Of a DNA stretch of 64,000 bases, positions 22,201 to 29,785 are shown one piece after another (position 1 is the first letter of the stretch; each line of letters opens with the position of its first letter). The DNA comes from Enterobacter asburiae. GTDB lineage: Bacteria > Pseudomonadota > Gammaproteobacteria > Enterobacterales > Enterobacteriaceae. The position numbers and the translations under genes are program-made. The DNA lies in contig JAAQVN010000001.1 in assembly GCA_011754535.1 (NCBI GenBank), positions 496,001 through 560,000 on the forward strand, given 5' to 3'. Under the pieces are notes generated by a model that saw only the letters and a program-made list of their open reading frames with translations, was not told where the DNA came from and did not search any database.

Positions 22201-24120
22201 AACGGGGGGGTCGTACTTAAGGACGGTGCAGATATCACCCTGGCAGCGGATAACAGCGGATTCTCGGGCCTCTTTACGGTGGACAGTGGCGCAAAACTTA
22301 CTGCTCAGGGGCCTGAGCAGACCGGTAAGGCCGACATTGAGAACCACGGTAGCCTAGTGCTGAACAATGTGACCGCCTGGACGGTAGAAAACCACATCAC
22401 CGGTACAGGGGACCTAGTGAAAAATGGCCGGGGTAACGTGACGCTGACGCAGTCCGCCGCGCAATACACCGGTAATACAGATGTTCATCTCGGCATACTC
22501 ACCCTGGGGGATGTGGACAATGCGGTTTCACTGGCTTCATCCGCTGTAAACGTAGCTCATGGCGCTGTCTTTGGGGGATACGGCAGTACGGCAGGCGATG
22601 TTAACAACCAGGGCACGTTTGTGCTGGGAGAGTATGGCCTCGTGGATGTAACTTCACTGCAGTTCACTGTGGGCGGTAACCTGACGAACGCCAGTTCGGT
22701 TTTGATTGGTCAGTCGGGGGGCAATGCCGGAAATACGCTCCAGGTGAGCGGTGACTATGTTGGCAACAACGGCACTATCCACTTTAACACCGTGCTGGGT
22801 GATGACAGCTCGGCAACCGATCGGATGGTAATTGGTGGTTCTACCAGCGGCAATACCACTGTCAGCGTTACAAATGCGGGCGGAAGTGGCGCTGCCACCC
22901 TTCACGGGATTGAGCTGATTACGGTAGGCGGTAAGTCCGAGGGGGAATTTACGCAGTCCGGACGAATTGTGGCCGGGGCTTACGATTATCGTCTGACGCG
23001 TGGGCAGGGCAGTAATAGCGGGAACTGGTATCTGGTGAGCCGGGATACCACCCCGGTCGATCCGGTAATTCCGGACCCGGGTCCAGGAACAGGCCCGGAT
23101 ACAGGCCCAGGAACGGATCCGGACACGGGCACCCAGCCTAAGCCTGACTGGATTCGTCCTGAAGCGAGTTTGTACGGGGTGAATATGGCAGCTGCGAATA
23201 CGCTATTCACACACCGACTCCACGATCGTCTGGGGGAGACCCATTACGTTGACGCTCTCACCGCAGAGAAAAAGGTCACCAGCATGTGGCTGCGTAACGT
23301 TGGTGGACATACCCGCTCGAAAGACAGCAGCGGACAGATGAATACCCAGTCGAACCGGTATGTGATGCAGATGGGCGGTGATATTGCGCAATGGAGTAGC
23401 GACGGTGAAAACCGCTATCACCTAGGCGTGATGGCGGGCTATGCAAACCAGAAGAGCAACGCGCGTAACCACCTCAACGGTAACAAGGCCGATAGCAGTA
23501 TTAACGGGTACAGCCTAGGTCTTTATGGCACCTGGTTGCAGGATAACGAGGCGAAAACCGGAGCATGGGTGGACACCTGGCTGTTGTACAACTGGTTTGA
23601 CAATACTGTAAGTGGAAAATCTGCCGGCAGTGAAAGCTACAAATCAAAAGGGTTCACCGCATCGGTCGAAGGGGGGTACACCTGGAAACTGGGTGAACGT
23701 GATGAACGTACGGCTTACTACATTCAACCGAAAGCGCAGGCAATCTGGATGGGTGTGAAGGCTGATGATCTGACTGAAAGCAACGGTACCCGGGTCACCG
23801 GTGAAGGGGACGGGAATATTCAGACCCGCCTGGGCGCGCGTGCCTTCATTAAAGGACACAGCACGCTGGATGACGGAAAAGAACGAACCTTTGAGCCGTT
23901 TATTGAAGCTAACTGGATCCATAACACTGAGACGTTCGGTGCCACCCTTAACGGCGTACGGGTGAATCAGGACGGTACCCGCAACATTGGCGAGCTGAAG
24001 GTCGGCGTGGACGGCCAGCTGAGCCGCAATGTCAACCTGTGGGGTAACGTTGCCCAACAGGTAGGAGACAAAGGCTACAGCGACAGCAGTGCCATGCTGG
24101 GTCTGAAGGTGAGCTTCTAA
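16213..24120 (+). CDS. Giant type V autotransporter adhesin (2635 residues)
   Basis: A classical autotransporter. Residues 1-24 form the extended signal peptide region (MNAIYKVIFNRATGQPVVVS), followed by a hydrophobic core and a cleavage site near SFA|TN at 52. The passenger (53 to about 2280) is rich in G, N, T and S with beta-helix-like repeats. A proline/aspartate linker follows (about 2282-2310), then a 12-strand beta-barrel domain (about 2325-2635) ending in phenylalanine. Family resemblance is to the MisL/ShdA/AIDA adhesins. Two units of about 175 residues (near 665-840 and 940-1115) are internal copies. The first 650 residues are coded by AT-rich DNA and the rest by GC-richer DNA, so the gene looks mosaic. 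AAGGA upstream supports the ATG. Confidence 0.93.
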   Translation: MNAIYKVIFNRATGQPVVVSELGKGKIKSSTSKSIKTAVMLMAAAISMPSFATNCDPTTLICKLNSSWSVINNYQKGTAFISDGNSWAVSGVDLWSGAGKSYNLYNNLDEVINAGYSVTSSGAIIQPGGLITTNFSLSTPGQKSVSVFDPITQAYTSIKVYDSNSFSEKNSYDFGVATPFMVPNVNVYVDTRLVDVSNGHAEISLNNDTYAIGELRNSHLINIDGQNNTASATLTSKNKFLMNQALEWLQEGSSTAFTAKINSYKGNVQAFDGSNHTVNNLGDFKKYNDWLVKQVQLGNLEYKDYDSELKNAYNEKEENYIYSIYPNGSSYNAYGDAEGSIIHASGANALAKISSTGELFVSSGSANTMKVFQAENNATIINDGIVIGSGRLVDITSGASFINNGTLSLGGTSGTKVIARGLSAFPVYVTDAGSSFINHGDYNIDARALYENKSSNATTNGVTLLNGAQAINYGNINSGYWGNTTLPDEQSGSIRSILVRDDSTFLNDTNGHIQLGTGEDGLTHDYLGSGSIAVEVRDKGKAINAGTITLRSTADGVIGLYATGNAITLINSGLIEVNSDGNGGKYIPAQSVGLYSEGRAGGVIDNTGTIVLNGANNVGVKAKGGAQASSSGLITVNAASGQNTLNNYGAWVEGVGSVVNIAGKVNLNGDGAIGVHARDSGTINLTNNAVITFVSGKKQIGYFVYGAGAQIINSSSSVQDVTSDNSVLMRLDGGATFTGSATQGSRMVASGQDSVILTATGKGTSVSTGTLALDIAGKGATGVLVEGGATGVIDAGTNLLLNNASAIAAIADGDGHDISGKFTSNETSTRLNSSANLSSTKDQVIGYIARNGATLENSGNIHFSGKNTIGLEVRDGSTGTNSGSITVQNGGKGLVASSINQSTTINNTGDLTLKGGNDAERTTGIQASGNAVTVNMTAGTIRLEGQGAIGVEVTDGASVNLAGTALPVFADSATGVSNQIAFLISGAGSTLNAQTTAVMDANGKGSTLFRIEDGASQQGVLSYNVSGEDGRGIWATGAGTLVNTAAGSHLSIQGTGAKGIYAAGGASATLSQGVTADLTGSGAVVGVVDGNEYDLAGSVTKSNTGTTLTNEADITSGLAGATAFISQNQGMLVNKGNIDLTTGTGNTGIKVISGQFDNQASDITVSGVAVDVEGANSSVLSTGGRIIATDGEAAIRLSQGASLDLVGSGMGVVEGRGTAHGVLLDTGAAGLIVNGARIDVNAVGASGNGIENRAEIAGIQLNNTTINVQDGKGVRTSATLAQQNSGTINVAGNGTGLAFMAADGGMTSNNLDLSSSSGLTVNLLGKGGAGILANTADGAMVKTAVNVNVTGADGGSALVVNNHANRVEQTGVLRSASTTSAVVDATKVGTFINTGAIIAATDTSLAMAFDDGVDTVMRNGYGGVIQGVIALNNGNNSLYLDDASTLTGTATLGNGNNRVTLTDTARADSVIAGSGDNTFTVKGKGAVFNLLDGGTGSNDDLVFDAAVYRLASASTLQNFERVALKNNSLLTLGEALVLTDGGIGAGAVDIERGSELAVKPSVTGDFTFDPTLTGQGLVSVSLDSSQSDFAFTGNTGSDFAGTLKLGTSHFQLEGDNTSSLTQASLVTGSESVVTVGTGEQQLGGLSFDGGTVQFGAVMPGDIIADNHITTSAVGTLDIGGKGTVQVTLGGGVINHVPASLSKKSLMEQDDATTLVQLAGAEGAVKGTGGQLNLVDEDGNLISDVQHLDIVQDGNTVAKGTWDYQMVSSSDGITSDGLYIAYGLKEVELMGTGDNALTLAVGPDAQGLQTDLRVKVTGNGDLSVDTGSGQTVSLSNGGNDYTGATSVISGTLRLDADNTLGLTSVVNVAAGSVLDINGSRQTSGALNTEIGSQVMLDAGSHLTLTHAQREAGINDAGSIAGDTLIGAGELEVLSGELHVDGANTDYTGNVALNGGAKTMLNDVAGLGNSGTVTMTSANDILTLNDGVSGALAKTLAGNGGVVLKDGADITLAADNSGFSGLFTVDSGAKLTAQGPEQTGKADIENHGSLVLNNVTAWTVENHITGTGDLVKNGRGNVTLTQSAAQYTGNTDVHLGILTLGDVDNAVSLASSAVNVAHGAVFGGYGSTAGDVNNQGTFVLGEYGLVDVTSLQFTVGGNLTNASSVLIGQSGGNAGNTLQVSGDYVGNNGTIHFNTVLGDDSSATDRMVIGGSTSGNTTVSVTNAGGSGAATLHGIELITVGGKSEGEFTQSGRIVAGAYDYRLTRGQGSNSGNWYLVSRDTTPVDPVIPDPGPGTGPDTGPGTDPDTGTQPKPDWIRPEASLYGVNMAAANTLFTHRLHDRLGETHYVDALTAEKKVTSMWLRNVGGHTRSKDSSGQMNTQSNRYVMQMGGDIAQWSSDGENRYHLGVMAGYANQKSNARNHLNGNKADSSINGYSLGLYGTWLQDNEAKTGAWVDTWLLYNWFDNTVSGKSAGSESYKSKGFTASVEGGYTWKLGERDERTAYYIQPKAQAIWMGVKADDLTESNGTRVTGEGDGNIQTRLGARAFIKGHSTLDDGKERTFEPFIEANWIHNTETFGATLNGVRVNQDGTRNIGELKVGVDGQLSRNVNLWGNVAQQVGDKGYSDSSAMLGLKVSF
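18208..18735 (+). repeat. Passenger repeat unit A
   Basis: Encodes about 175 residues running from GDGAIGVHARDSGTINL through QIGYFVYGAGAQIIN, VLMRLDGGATF and GKGATGVLVEGG to STRLNSSANLS. The same order of motifs recurs in unit B downstream. Confidence 0.6.
19034..19561 (+). repeat. Passenger repeat unit B
   Basis: Matches unit A motif for motif: GQGAIGVEVTDGASVNL, QIAFLISGAGSTLNA, TLFRIEDGAS, GTGAKGIYAAGG, then TTLTNEADIT. The copies have diverged, so the duplication is old or was acquired in this form. Confidence 0.6.
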
Positions 24121-24187
24121 ACATAATCCGGGCAGGCCGCAGGGAAGGCCTGCCCTCTACAACCTTATTTAAAGGAAGAGCTAAAGA

Positions 24188-24769
24188 ATGAGAGAGCAAA
24201 CCCGTCAGTTTTTTACGTTTTATATGATCATTATGGCACTGTCCGTGGTGCTGCTGGGAGGATGTGATATGAAGAAAAAAGGAAATGACGTTGCGTATGT
24301 TGACCTGGCAGCGGTCTTGTCAATGTCGGGACTGGCGCATCAGGAAAAGGAGCGCATGGATTTGGTTATTGATGCGCTGAAAAAGGCCGAAACCGAAGCC
24401 GGGAAACTTTATGAAAAGATGGACAAAGACCAAAGAGAAAAAGCGCGCCAGGCCGATCAGATTATGCTTCGTCGCGTGCTGACTGACGCAGGGCAGTCTG
24501 CCAGAAACAGCATCCTGGAGGAGGCCCGTCAGGCGGTAGAGAAAGTCAGACAAGAGGAAGGGCTGCGTATCGTGATGGACGGCTCCCTGATCCTTGCCTC
24601 GGCAGACGATACCAATTTAACGGTTAATGTCACAGAAGTGCTTAAGGATGTTAAAGCAGACTTTGGCCCTCTGCCTTCCATCTCTGTCACCAGTCCGAAG
24701 TCTGAACCTTCAGCTGTGACCAAAGAAAATAAGGACGCCACCATTAAAAAAAATAATACCTCAAAATAA
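24188..24769 (+). CDS. Skp/OmpH-like lipoprotein (first copy)
   Basis: A 193-residue protein with a lipoprotein signal ending in the lipobox LLGGC (Cys27). It has an OmpH/Skp-type start of the mature part (VAYVDLAAVLSMSGLA) and a charged coiled-coil middle (about residues 55-125). Skp proteins are periplasmic chaperones for outer-membrane proteins. A lipid-anchored relative encoded 67 bases behind a giant autotransporter could assist its passage, which is inference. AGGAAGAG lies before the ATG. Confidence 0.75.
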   Translation: MREQTRQFFTFYMIIMALSVVLLGGCDMKKKGNDVAYVDLAAVLSMSGLAHQEKERMDLVIDALKKAETEAGKLYEKMDKDQREKARQADQIMLRRVLTDAGQSARNSILEEARQAVEKVRQEEGLRIVMDGSLILASADDTNLTVNVTEVLKDVKADFGPLPSISVTSPKSEPSAVTKENKDATIKKNNTSK

Positions 24770-24828
24770 TTCAGGGAGAGGCAGCCCACTGAAAGGGCTG
24801 CCTTACAGGAACTAAGCAGGGATATCAG

Positions 24829-25449
24829 ATGAGAATATTATTCATTGGAGCCGATACTTTCTGGGCGGAAGGTATCAGATATCTTCTAGAAGAAGCATAT
24901 TCAGAAAGTGTGAAGCTTGTTTCAGTGCAGAGTTCATATAGCCATGTGAATCAGGCTGATATTTTTTTCGGTAAATATGATTTTATCTTTATAGATATGA
25001 TGAGTTACGTCCCCGCGCTCTACTGGAACTTATACTCGGTATTAAATAACGCAAGTGAAAAAATTGCTTTTATTCAACCAGTAAATTCAACCAGCATTGA
25101 CGTGCATAGCAGTCTGATATCTAAATCCATAACGATATCAAAGCATATGGCGATTGAAATGTTGAAGATTAAACTTATGTCCTACTGTGCCTGTGAGGAG
25201 AAGAATTTAATACCCCATAGTCATTATCATTCAAGTTTTAAACGTCCGAAAGCGATTATGAATGCTTTCGAACTTGAAGTGATTAGGTCTATCTCCTCTG
25301 GAGATAGGGTAAAAAATGTCGCCAGACGAATGAATAAAAGCGATAAAACAATATATCAATTACTATCAAGGATAAAGTTGAGGATGGGAATGAAAAATAA
25401 ACACGAGTTTCTTGTCTTTCTATCAACATTTAACTCTTATAAAAATTAG
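24829..25449 (+). CDS. LuxR-type regulator with receiver-like N-terminus
   Basis: A 206-residue protein. The N-terminal half has the look of a degenerate response-regulator receiver (RILFIGADTFWAEGI start, Asp56 in FIFIDMMSY). The C-terminus (about 145-200) is a LuxR/GerE helix-turn-helix (FELEVIRSISSGDRVKNVA... KTIYQLLSRIKLRMG). It sits between the two Skp-like genes in the same direction. Similar small LuxR proteins control fimbrial and adhesin operons, so a role in adhesin control is likely. Confidence 0.7.
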   Translation: MRILFIGADTFWAEGIRYLLEEAYSESVKLVSVQSSYSHVNQADIFFGKYDFIFIDMMSYVPALYWNLYSVLNNASEKIAFIQPVNSTSIDVHSSLISKSITISKHMAIEMLKIKLMSYCACEEKNLIPHSHYHSSFKRPKAIMNAFELEVIRSISSGDRVKNVARRMNKSDKTIYQLLSRIKLRMGMKNKHEFLVFLSTFNSYKN

Positions 25450-25564
25450 CGGTAACTCCTCATAATTTATTGTTTTTCCATTTAAGAAAAATTAATCAAC
25501 ACCACAAGAAATAAGTCAGAACAATAAATTTTTCATCGTCTTGAAATTAAAGGGCAACTAAGAT

Positions 25565-26089
25565 ATGACAAAAGTCAAATATTTAATCTCGTGTATATCA
25601 TCAGCAATTTTTTCGGTTATGTTACTTAGCGGGTGTGATACAGGTGGAGATAAAAAGAAGGTTGGATATATTGACATGAAGGTTGTACTGGCGAAGTCAG
25701 GATTGGCGCGTCAAGAGAGGATATATCTTGAGCATATTGAAAAGTTGCTTAAAGATACTGATAACAAAGCAAAAAATTTGTATGCCACCATTGATGCTAG
25801 AACAGTGAATGTACATCGAGAAGCTGACCAACTGATGTTGTATGAACTGTTGAAGACGGCTCGTCAATCTGCAAGAAATATGGTTATTCAGAAGATTATT
25901 ATGGCTGCGGAGAAGATAAGTGAAAATAATGGCCTGCAGTTTAAACACTATGGTTCGCTGGTCCTCATTTCAGAAGAATATGTAGATTTAACAGAACAGG
26001 TTATTGAAGAACTTAAAGACACCACGGTTAACTTTGGATCTTTACCCAGGCTGTTTAGACAATTTCCTGACAATATAGAAGAAAGTTAG
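25565..26089 (+). CDS. Skp/OmpH-like lipoprotein (second copy)
   Basis: A 174-residue paralogue of the gene at 24188, with lipobox MLLSGC (Cys24) and the matching segments VGYIDMKVVLAKSGLARQE and ADQLMLYELLKTARQSARN. It is coded by much more AT-rich DNA than the first copy, so the two probably were not made by a recent local duplication. The role is as uncertain as for the first copy. Confidence 0.72.
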   Translation: MTKVKYLISCISSAIFSVMLLSGCDTGGDKKKVGYIDMKVVLAKSGLARQERIYLEHIEKLLKDTDNKAKNLYATIDARTVNVHREADQLMLYELLKTARQSARNMVIQKIIMAAEKISENNGLQFKHYGSLVLISEEYVDLTEQVIEELKDTTVNFGSLPRLFRQFPDNIEES

Positions 26090-26196
26090 CCCTTGGCAGC
26101 AGGAGTCATAAGCATTATGTAAATATCCCTTTAATTTATGAGGTGGGACAAGGCGTTACATTCCTTAGCAGTTTTCATGCTTAACAATAAGAAATA

Positions 26197-26688
26197 ATGA
26201 AAAATAAAATACTGGTCAGTGCCTGCCTGATGGGCCTTAAAGTCCGTTATAACGGAAAAGAGAAAGCGTTGATGACTCATCATCTTGAACGCTGGCAACA
26301 GGAGCAGCGCTTGTTGCTTCACTGCCATGAGCTAGCTGCCGGGCTACCTGTTCCGAGACCCCCTGCTGAGATTGTGTCTGCTGATGGTAAAGACGTAATG
26401 TGTGGACAAGCCAGAATAATTGAAAATACTGGAAGGGATGTTACGGAGCATTATCAACTTGCAGCTTGGCTGGCTCTTCGGACAGCACAAGAAGCAGGGT
26501 GCACTGCCGCATTGTTAACTGATGGTAGTCCAACGTGCGGGAGTCAGTTTATCTATAACGGTTGTTTTAGTAATCAGCGTAAATCGGGCATGGGAGTGGC
26601 GGCATCACTGCTCTCCGAGCATGGCATCGTGGTATTTTCAGAAACTCAGGTTGCAGAGCTTGTAAGCTGGATTGAAGAACGGGAATGA
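26197..26688 (+). CDS. DUF523 family protein
   Basis: A 163-residue cysteine-containing protein of the DUF523 family, recognised from the start ILVSACLMGLKVRYNG and the central LLTDGSPTCGSQFIYNG with GMGVAASLL. No function is established for the family; the conserved cysteines suggest metal or cluster binding. It is a common passenger of enterobacterial accessory DNA and has no clear functional link to the adhesin genes. Confidence 0.75.
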   Translation: MKNKILVSACLMGLKVRYNGKEKALMTHHLERWQQEQRLLLHCHELAAGLPVPRPPAEIVSADGKDVMCGQARIIENTGRDVTEHYQLAAWLALRTAQEAGCTAALLTDGSPTCGSQFIYNGCFSNQRKSGMGVAASLLSEHGIVVFSETQVAELVSWIEERE

Positions 26689-26835
26689 GCGGTTCTCCAC
26701 TATTAACGCCGAATGTGACAGGTCCTCTCTTCGCTCAAAACGGCCATATCAAATGAATGTATGACTGGATTGATTAGCGAGGTTCTGGGCAACAAAAAGG
26801 GGGCAGTTGGTTATATGGCAGATGTGAAGGGCTGG

Positions 26836-27500
26836 TGACCTGCCCCCAGTATTAGATACAACCATCAGTTAGTAATGTCGGTTTGTTTACCTTCACATTT
26901 TCCATTCCGCCACCGTGCTGCAAACTCTGATGGCGTCTGATAATTGAGTGCCGAATGTGGACGACACTCGTTATAATCCTGCCGCCAGTCATTAATGATT
27001 TTCCTTGCGTGCACGATATAACTGAACCAGTGCTCGTTCAGACATTCATCGCGAAATCGTCCGTTAAAGGTCTCAATAAATCCGTTCTGCGTTGGCTTGC
27101 CCGGCTGAATTAGGCGCAACTCAACACCATGCTCAAAGGCCCATTGATCCAGTGCGCGACAAGTGAACTCCAGCCCCTGGTCAGTGCTTATCGTCGCCGG
27201 ATAGTCTCGAAACCGTGCAATGCTGCCCCGAATACGCGTGACTTGAGCGCCTGAAATCCCGAATGCGGTAGTAATTGTCAGACACTCCTTCATGAAGTCG
27301 TCCACACAGGTCAGGCACTTGATCCTGCGACCGGTGGCCAGCGCGTCCATGACGAAATCCATCGACCAGGTCAGTTTAGGCACCGCCGGGCGGAGCAGCG
27401 GCAGACGTTCCGTTCCCAGTCCTTTACGACGTCGTCCGGGTTTTACGCCCAGCCCGCTGAGATGATAAAGGCGGTACTGGCATACGCATCCGCAAACTGT
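26836..27500 (-). mobile_element. IS3-family (IS407-like) remnant
   Basis: A terminal repeat TGACCTGCCCCCA begins at 26836. The orfB reading frame extends from 26865 to about 27478 and contains the three DDE residues: D in WSMDFV, D in STDQGLEF and E in GFIETFNG. Upstream residues [21 protein letters not shown] are still in frame before 27383. The 5' half of orfB, orfA and the other end are missing, so the element is dead. Confidence 0.8.
26865..27478 (-). pseudogene. Truncated IS3-family transposase OrfB
   Basis: Carries the C-terminal rve integrase core of an IS3/IS407-group transposase, ending [18 protein letters not shown]. The longest frame with a usable start begins at a GTG at 27383, but homology continues about 30 codons farther. 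Without the N-terminal helix-turn-helix and the OrfA partner it cannot be active alone. Confidence 0.78.
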
Positions 27501-27700
27501 TCCTCACATCTCAGGGACTGATATTGCCAGTTTTACGCGATTCGCGAGGCAATATGCACGTGATCTTCCCCATCCCTTGGCGGTGATTGTCGGCACGTCA
27601 CCATCGACCAAGGGCATCAAAGCCTGGCTATTTCGGGATGGCAGGTACCAGGAGGCAGTGTATACAGTATCCTTGTCGCGGCCTTAACGGGCCGGATTCA

Positions 27701-28245
27701 TCAAAGCTCTTTATGTCTCATCAACTCAAATAGCTCTGCCTGAAAAAGTGCACCACCCAGAGCATTATGACTGGGTCTTCCTCTGGCAGATAAACGCTGT
27801 GTCATAATTGATGATTAGGTTTCAGACCACGTGCAGCCTGTTGCTCCCATAAAGTAAGCCTTGATATCTAATACACTGAAAGCAAAAATATTTTTATCCG
27901 TATACTTATGGAGGTAGTAATTGATAAATGACCAGTCAAAAGGGGTATTCAATCCCGTAAATACCGGCTTCTGGCTTGCCTCAAGGTGAGATGTGAGCCA
28001 CGTGGATAACTGTTTTGCATAGCGTCTGCTGGGTCTATGCCGGTGGTGGCCAGTTCCTGTAGGTCAAATCCCGTCACGGCCAGCGCCTCGGGATAAAAGC
28101 CAGTGCAGTCAGGCTTCAACTCGGCATAGAAACACACGTCGGGCGCATGCATCAGACAGGCCCCAATGGAAAGCATACTAAATAATCCCGGAACCGGGCC
28201 GGATGCTTCAATAGCCACTGAAACAAAAATCTCGTCTGCATTCAT
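27701..28245 (-). pseudogene. Decayed 3'-5' exonuclease (DEDD family)
   Basis: The start MNADEIFVSVAIEASGP matches exonuclease motif I, but the first catalytic aspartate is alanine (VAIEA in place of VDIEA). After PADAMQ, near 28015, the reading shifts frame. The other frame continues with STWLTSHLEASQKPVFTG and FDWSFINYYLHKYTDK, meets a TAA at 27815-27817, and runs on to ELFELMRHKEL at 27701. There are thus three independent lesions, so the gene is clearly dead. Confidence 0.8.
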
Positions 28246-28636
28246 AATCACTCCTGCGATAGAGAGCACTGATATTCGATTTGAAAAAGAAAAAGATACG
28301 CTATTATTATTTGTAAGTATCCCATTTTTAGTTTAAGGCACTAGCTAATGTTTGACTACCTATTATACTGAAGGATATTAAATTAATTAGTCTCAGTATT
28401 CGCTATGCCTGCCAGCAAGCAAAAGTTTTTATTGATTTGCATTATGTATAAAAGTTAACTATCTACTTTCAGAACCAGGCAGAACGTACATTCTACCGAT
28501 TCTAGGAGTTGCAGAATACTTTCACTCAGCAATCCGATAGCCTGAAACTGAATGAATTAAAACAGGTTTTTCTCTTGCTATTTACCTGTGAGTTAATATC
28601 TATCTTATAGTTTTTAAGATGTCGAATTAACAAAAT
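28246..28636. other. AT-rich spacer between cargo and transposition genes
   Basis: About 390 bases with no open frame of interest, following the second tniQ gene. No terminator hairpin with a clear T tract was seen. This is the natural boundary between the transposition module and the cargo. Confidence 0.45.
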
Positions 28637-29653
28637 CTATATTCTTGACTTAGTGCCTGATGAACGCCTTATATTTTGAGGGAAAAGAGAACGTTTTTTT
28701 ATAGGGCATGTTTCAAATTTACAATTACTGCATGAATCCATGCTCCTGAAAATATGTATATGTTCAACAATTTGGTTGGTGTTAATAATGCCGCATGGTA
28801 TGGATGTCTTGACAGCATTTTCTATCCAGAATGATTTAAATGGGGGAAAGTTTTCTTCAAAAAAACACCTGATTATTCTGGTAAGGATAGGGTCTGTTGA
28901 AAGATAGCTTCGACGATACTGTTGTATCGTTTTTTGTGGGCTTCGGTCTTTCCTTACTGACATTTTTGGAAATTCTCCCGGAAATGAAAGGATGAACTTC
29001 TTAATTTCTTTCTTTAAACAATCTGCGATGTATATAAATTCCCCGTTGTCATATGGCAGTGTATTGTATCCGTTTGTCGATATGTACAGGGGGGGAATGT
29101 TTTCCTTTATGGGACCAACAACACTGAGTACACTGTAAGACCCTACAGGATGCTTCCCCCTGAGTATGGTTTTTAACATTTCACAGGGTTTTTCATCAAA
29201 TGTCATTGATGCAATCGTTAAAGGTTTATTATGCGTTATGCATTTTTCAGAATATTGATAATGCCATGATGATTTAAAATAACCATATCCATTTTCCTTA
29301 ATGGACTGTAGTATGCAATCCATACAGTATTTTATATGAGAGATTTTATCTATACCTCCCTTGCGAGGACCCTTTACATAAAGGTTTTTTAAATCTGACA
29401 TATATTCTGTCGGATCGGAAAACATTTTCATACTCTTACTGGCTTGCCATGAGTTTCTGATTAATAAAAGAAAATCATGGTCATTATAACACTTAAAAAA
29501 CTTGGATATATTCTTATTGAGATGGATGGTTTTTCTCCAGCGAGAATTATGACCTGTTACATCTGCATATTGCTCCACACCGTTTATCAGACAAACTCTG
29601 AAGATGAAACTGTGCAGGGTTTCATCTGAATGGTAAGCTATCTTTACTGACAT
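28637..29653 (-). CDS. TniQ-family target-selection protein (second copy)
   Basis: A 338-residue protein with the TniQ start (HSDETLHSFIFRVCLINGV) and the TniQ zinc-finger pattern C-x2-C-x24-C-x2-H (Cys110, Cys113, Cys138, His141), containing SSWHYQYSEKC. A second cysteine cluster (CSNCKFETCP) lies near the C-terminus. TniQ/TnsD proteins recruit TnsC to a chosen DNA site. GAGAAG six bases before the ATG at 29653 favours it over 29668. The protein is shorter than Tn7 TnsD (about 508 residues), so its DNA-binding tail differs. Confidence 0.8.
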   Translation of the reverse strand: MSVKIAYHSDETLHSFIFRVCLINGVEQYADVTGHNSRWRKTIHLNKNISKFFKCYNDHDFLLLIRNSWQASKSMKMFSDPTEYMSDLKNLYVKGPRKGGIDKISHIKYCMDCILQSIKENGYGYFKSSWHYQYSEKCITHNKPLTIASMTFDEKPCEMLKTILRGKHPVGSYSVLSVVGPIKENIPPLYISTNGYNTLPYDNGEFIYIADCLKKEIKKFILSFPGEFPKMSVRKDRSPQKTIQQYRRSYLSTDPILTRIIRCFFEENFPPFKSFWIENAVKTSIPCGIINTNQIVEHIHIFRSMDSCSNCKFETCPIKKRSLFPQNIRRSSGTKSRI

Positions 29654-29785
29654 ATGGGCTTCTCGCATAAAAATATGACATGATAAAAGAGTTCAAGCAT
29701 ACAATAGGAAATGATTCGTTGGCAGCTTTTATTCATATTATGAGTGGTATGCAATAAAATTTTTGAGGAAGTTAATTTTTACAAC

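Noticed and set aside
18208..23040. Repeated G/N/T-rich segments as possible CRISPR or satellite DNA
   Set aside because: They lie in one long coding frame and are protein-level beta-helix repeats without exact DNA repetition.
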